From: Syntrophorhabdaceae bacterium
GTDB taxonomy: Bacteria > Desulfobacterota > Syntrophorhabdia > Syntrophorhabdales > Syntrophorhabdaceae
Assembly: GCA_026415675.1 (NCBI GenBank)
Contig: JAOAGQ010000058.1
Location: 1 to 64,000 of the forward strand
Direction of reading: 5' to 3'
Length of the DNA stretch: 64,000 nt
Position 1 is the stretch's first letter; each line of letters starts with the position of its first letter. Positions 61,735 to 64,000 of the stretch are shown here, piece by piece. The translations under genes and the position numbers were made by a program. The notes beneath the pieces were generated by a model. That model had not been told where the DNA came from. It made no database searches and saw only the letters and a program-made list of their open reading frames with translations.

Positions 61735-62864
61735 AGAAAAAAAGGGCTATGATCGCCCTCGAAGACGGCCGTGTTTTCGAGGGTCTAAGTTGCGGTGTAG
61801 AGGGGGAACGGGAAGGGGAGATCGTCTTCAATACAAGCATGATGGGCTACCAGGAGATCATAACAGACCCCTCATATAAAGGACAGATAGTTACCATGAC
61901 GTATCCCCTTATAGGGAATTACGGGGTAAATAGCACCGATGTAGAATCATCATCCCCTAAAGTTGAAGGGTTCATACTGAGAGAGATGAGTACAATCACT
62001 AGTAACCACCGGGCAGAGGCCCATCTCGTCGATTACTTCAGGGAATACGGGATCGTTGCGGTGGAAGGTGTGGATACAAGGGCCCTCACAAAACATATCC
62101 GTTTAAGGGGGGCGATGAAAGGGGTAATATCCACTATAGATCTTGACCCGAAAAGTCTTGTGGAGAAGGCGAAAAACTCTCCAGGTATCGTTGGAAGGGA
62201 CCTGGTAAGGGAGGTTACATGCAAAGAAGGTTATCTTTTCGAGGTCGAAGGGGAGAGGGTGGCCCCCGAAAGAAACTCTGACAGGCTTAATGTGGTTGTC
62301 ATGGACTACGGGGTAAAACTAAATATTCTCAGGATACTCCACAACATAGGGTGCAGGGTTCATGTGGTTCCTGCCCATACAAAGGCAGATACGGTTCTGT
62401 CCATGAAACCGGATGGGGTACTTCTATCGAATGGCCCCGGGGATCCCGAAGGGTTGCCCTATGCGGTTAGTGAGATAAGGCATCTCCTCGGAAAGGTGCC
62501 CCTATTCGGGATTTGTCTCGGTCAGCAACTCTTGGGTCTTGCTTACGGGGGAAAGACATACAAACTCAAATTCGGTCACAGAGGTGCTAATCAGCCGATA
62601 AAAGAACTCTCTACAGGGAATGTCTACATCGCCTCGGAAAACCACGGTTTTGCCGTGGATTTGGCATCTATAAAGGAAGAGCCTGTTGTACCGACCCACA
62701 TAAACTTAAACGACAATACCGTAGAAGGCATAGAACATAAAAAATTCCCTGCCTTCTCCGTTCAGTATCACCCGGAGGCATCCCCGGGCCCCCACGATTC
62801 TTACGGGCTCTTCACGAAATTTAAAAAAATGATGGAGGATTTTAAAAAGAGGACATATGCCTAA
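61731..62864 (+). CDS. carA: carbamoyl-phosphate synthase small subunit
   Basis: Glutaminase subunit, 377 residues, that supplies ammonia for arginine and pyrimidine synthesis. The class I glutaminase triad is visible: cysteine in [16 protein letters not shown], with histidine and glutamate in [12 protein letters not shown] near the C-terminus. The N-terminal domain has [17 protein letters not shown]. Overlaps carB by eight bases. Confidence 0.96.
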   Translation: MKKKRAMIALEDGRVFEGLSCGVEGEREGEIVFNTSMMGYQEIITDPSYKGQIVTMTYPLIGNYGVNSTDVESSSPKVEGFILREMSTITSNHRAEAHLVDYFREYGIVAVEGVDTRALTKHIRLRGAMKGVISTIDLDPKSLVEKAKNSPGIVGRDLVREVTCKEGYLFEVEGERVAPERNSDRLNVVVMDYGVKLNILRILHNIGCRVHVVPAHTKADTVLSMKPDGVLLSNGPGDPEGLPYAVSEIRHLLGKVPLFGICLGQQLLGLAYGGKTYKLKFGHRGANQPIKELSTGNVYIASENHGFAVDLASIKEEPVVPTHINLNDNTVEGIEHKKFPAFSVQYHPEASPGPHDSYGLFTKFKKMMEDFKKRTYA

Positions 62865-64000
62865 AAGGACGGATATTAAGAGCGTTTTGATAATAGGTTC
62901 AGGCCCTATCGTCATCGGTCAGGCCTGTGAATTCGACTATTCAGGGAGCCAGGCCTGTAAGGCCTTAAGGGAAGAGGGTTATAAGGTGATCCTCGTGAAC
63001 AGTAACCCTGCGACCATTATGACAGACCCGGAGATGGCGGACAGGGTCTACGTAGAACCCCTGACACCGGAGATACTCGAGGAGGTTATAAGGGTAGAAA
63101 GACCCGACACGGTACTCCCTACTATAGGGGGTCAGACAGGCCTCAACATTGCGACCATACTCTATGAGAGGGGCGTCCTCGATAAATATAACGTCGAACT
63201 CATAGGGGCGGACTATAGGGCTATCAAAAGGGCGGAAGACAGAGAAGAGTTTAAAGCCGCCATAGAGTCAATAGGTCTTGAAGTACCGAGAAGCGGGCTC
63301 GCCTACAACATGAATGATGCAAGAAGGGTCGCAAAAGAGATAGGCTTTCCCTTGATAATAAGGCCGAGCTATACCCTTGGAGGGACAGGGGCCTCTGTGG
63401 CTTACAATATAGAGGAGTTTGAACTCCTCGCCCAGCAGGGGATAGAGAGCAGTATGATCAACGAGATACTCATAGAGGAATCCGTCATCGGGTGGAAGGA
63501 GTATGAACTCGAGGTGATGAGGGATAAGAAGGACAATGTTGTCATCATATGCTCCATCGAAAACCTCGACCCCATGGGTATCCATACAGGGGATTCCATC
63601 ACCGTTGCCCCTGCCCAGACACTGACGGACAAGGAATATCAGGCCATGAGGGATGCGGCGATCAAGATTATTAGGGTCATAGGGGTTGAGACAGGGGGAT
63701 CGAACATACAGTTCGCGGTTGATCCGAAAACGGGAAGGATGGTGGTGATAGAGATGAACCCCAGGGTATCGAGGAGTTCAGCCCTTGCCTCGAAGGCAAC
63801 AGGTTTCCCCATAGCGAAGATCGCAGCGAAACTCGCGGTGGGATATACCCTCGATGAAATACCGAACGACATCACGAAAAAGACCCCTGCATCTTTCGAG
63901 CCCACCATCGACTACTGCGTTGTAAAAATCCCGAGGTTCACCTTTGAAAAGTTCAGGGGAGCCGATGATACCCTGACGGTCCAGATGAAATCCGTGGGAG
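62857..64000 (+). CDS. carB: carbamoyl-phosphate synthase large subunit, N-terminal part (cut by window end)
   Basis: ATG at 62857, overlapping carA by eight bases, and open to the last base, giving about 381 codons of a protein usually near 1070. The visible part is the first ATP-grasp domain, with [19 protein letters not shown] at the start, [18 protein letters not shown], then [10 protein letters not shown] and [19 protein letters not shown] near the end. The gene must continue downstream. Confidence 0.95.
   Translation, partial: MPKRTDIKSVLIIGSGPIVIGQACEFDYSGSQACKALREEGYKVILVNSNPATIMTDPEMADRVYVEPLTPEILEEVIRVERPDTVLPTIGGQTGLNIATILYERGVLDKYNVELIGADYRAIKRAEDREEFKAAIESIGLEVPRSGLAYNMNDARRVAKEIGFPLIIRPSYTLGGTGASVAYNIEEFELLAQQGIESSMINEILIEESVIGWKEYELEVMRDKKDNVVIICSIENLDPMGIHTGDSITVAPAQTLTDKEYQAMRDAAIKIIRVIGVETGGSNIQFAVDPKTGRMVVIEMNPRVSRSSALASKATGFPIAKIAAKLAVGYTLDEIPNDITKKTPASFEPTIDYCVVKIPRFTFEKFRGADDTLTVQMKSVG

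Noticed and set aside
1-64000. CRISPR arrays, insertion sequences, integrases, phage or conjugation genes, rRNA
   Set aside because: Reading all intergenic stretches showed no regularly spaced repeats and no recognisable mobile-element proteins.

Overview
The window looks like a chromosome segment of an anaerobic, Gram-negative, respiratory or syntrophic bacterium. The best guess is a relative of the former Deltaproteobacteria (Desulfobacterota); this is inferred from gene content, not from a marker gene. Evidence for a Gram-negative cell is the ADP-heptose and heptosyltransferase genes, a TolC/RND tripartite pump and a DUF748 envelope protein. Evidence for anaerobic redox life is an AOR-family tungsto/molybdoenzyme with a Tat ferredoxin, multihaem cytochromes, an NrfD-type quinone module, a reductive dehalogenase homologue, several radical SAM enzymes and a membrane pyrophosphatase. 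No rRNA, CRISPR array, insertion sequence or phage gene was seen. Bases 1-4000 are visibly more AT-rich than the rest.

Layout. 1-3708 (minus): a DapA-like aldolase (possibly frameshifted at the window edge) and a DctPQM TRAP importer. 4106-7622 (plus): a ydhY/ydhV-like ferredoxin and AOR-family enzyme plus a small unknown protein, behind a perfect palindrome and an extended -10 promoter. 7793-8158: a small coiled-coil protein. 8101-13460 (minus): an octahaem HAO-like cytochrome, a UPF0761 membrane protein, and a tetrahaem cytochrome/four-cluster ferredoxin/NrfD module that probably exchanges electrons with the quinone pool. 13667-19575 (plus): an AprA-like flavoprotein with a tiny ferredoxin, a TAXI-TRAP importer and an ACMSD-like amidohydrolase, which reads as one uptake-and-catabolism operon of unknown substrate. 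19644-19719: tRNA-Ala(GGC). 19891-30601 (plus): FtsB-like protein, radical SAM proteins, thioesterase, then LPS inner-core heptose genes (waaC, waaF, rfaE1, rfaE2, WaaE-like) and nucleotide-sugar or glycosyl genes, ending in a strong bidirectional terminator.

30645-33141 (minus): DUF35/OB-fold protein, thiolase and enoyl-CoA hydratase for acyl-CoA breakdown. 33418-39058 (plus): TolC, adaptor and RND permease. 39055-40179 (minus): nitronate-monooxygenase-like flavin enzyme. 40339-41910: an FrdA/NadB-like flavoprotein. 42042-44483: hppA. 44562-44765 (minus): cold-shock protein. 45022-47992: TctCBA tripartite tricarboxylate transporter. 48027-51650: giant DUF748 protein. 51675-52811: cytoplasmic RdhA-like protein. 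52824-53328 (minus): a 50-residue protein and an FmdB zinc ribbon. 53425-58986 (minus): a tightly overlapping housekeeping operon acpS-nnr-tsaE-lysC-cimA plus a stand-alone LeuA-type regulatory domain. 59198-64000 (plus): mnmG, a short QueG-like protein, carA and carB (cut by the window end).

The theme is three separate binding-protein-dependent carboxylate importers, two of them beside catabolic enzymes, combined with several low-potential redox modules. The regions that best merit attention are the HAO/quinone module, the AprAB-like/TAXI-TRAP cluster, the cytoplasmic dehalogenase homologue and the doubled CimA regulatory domain.
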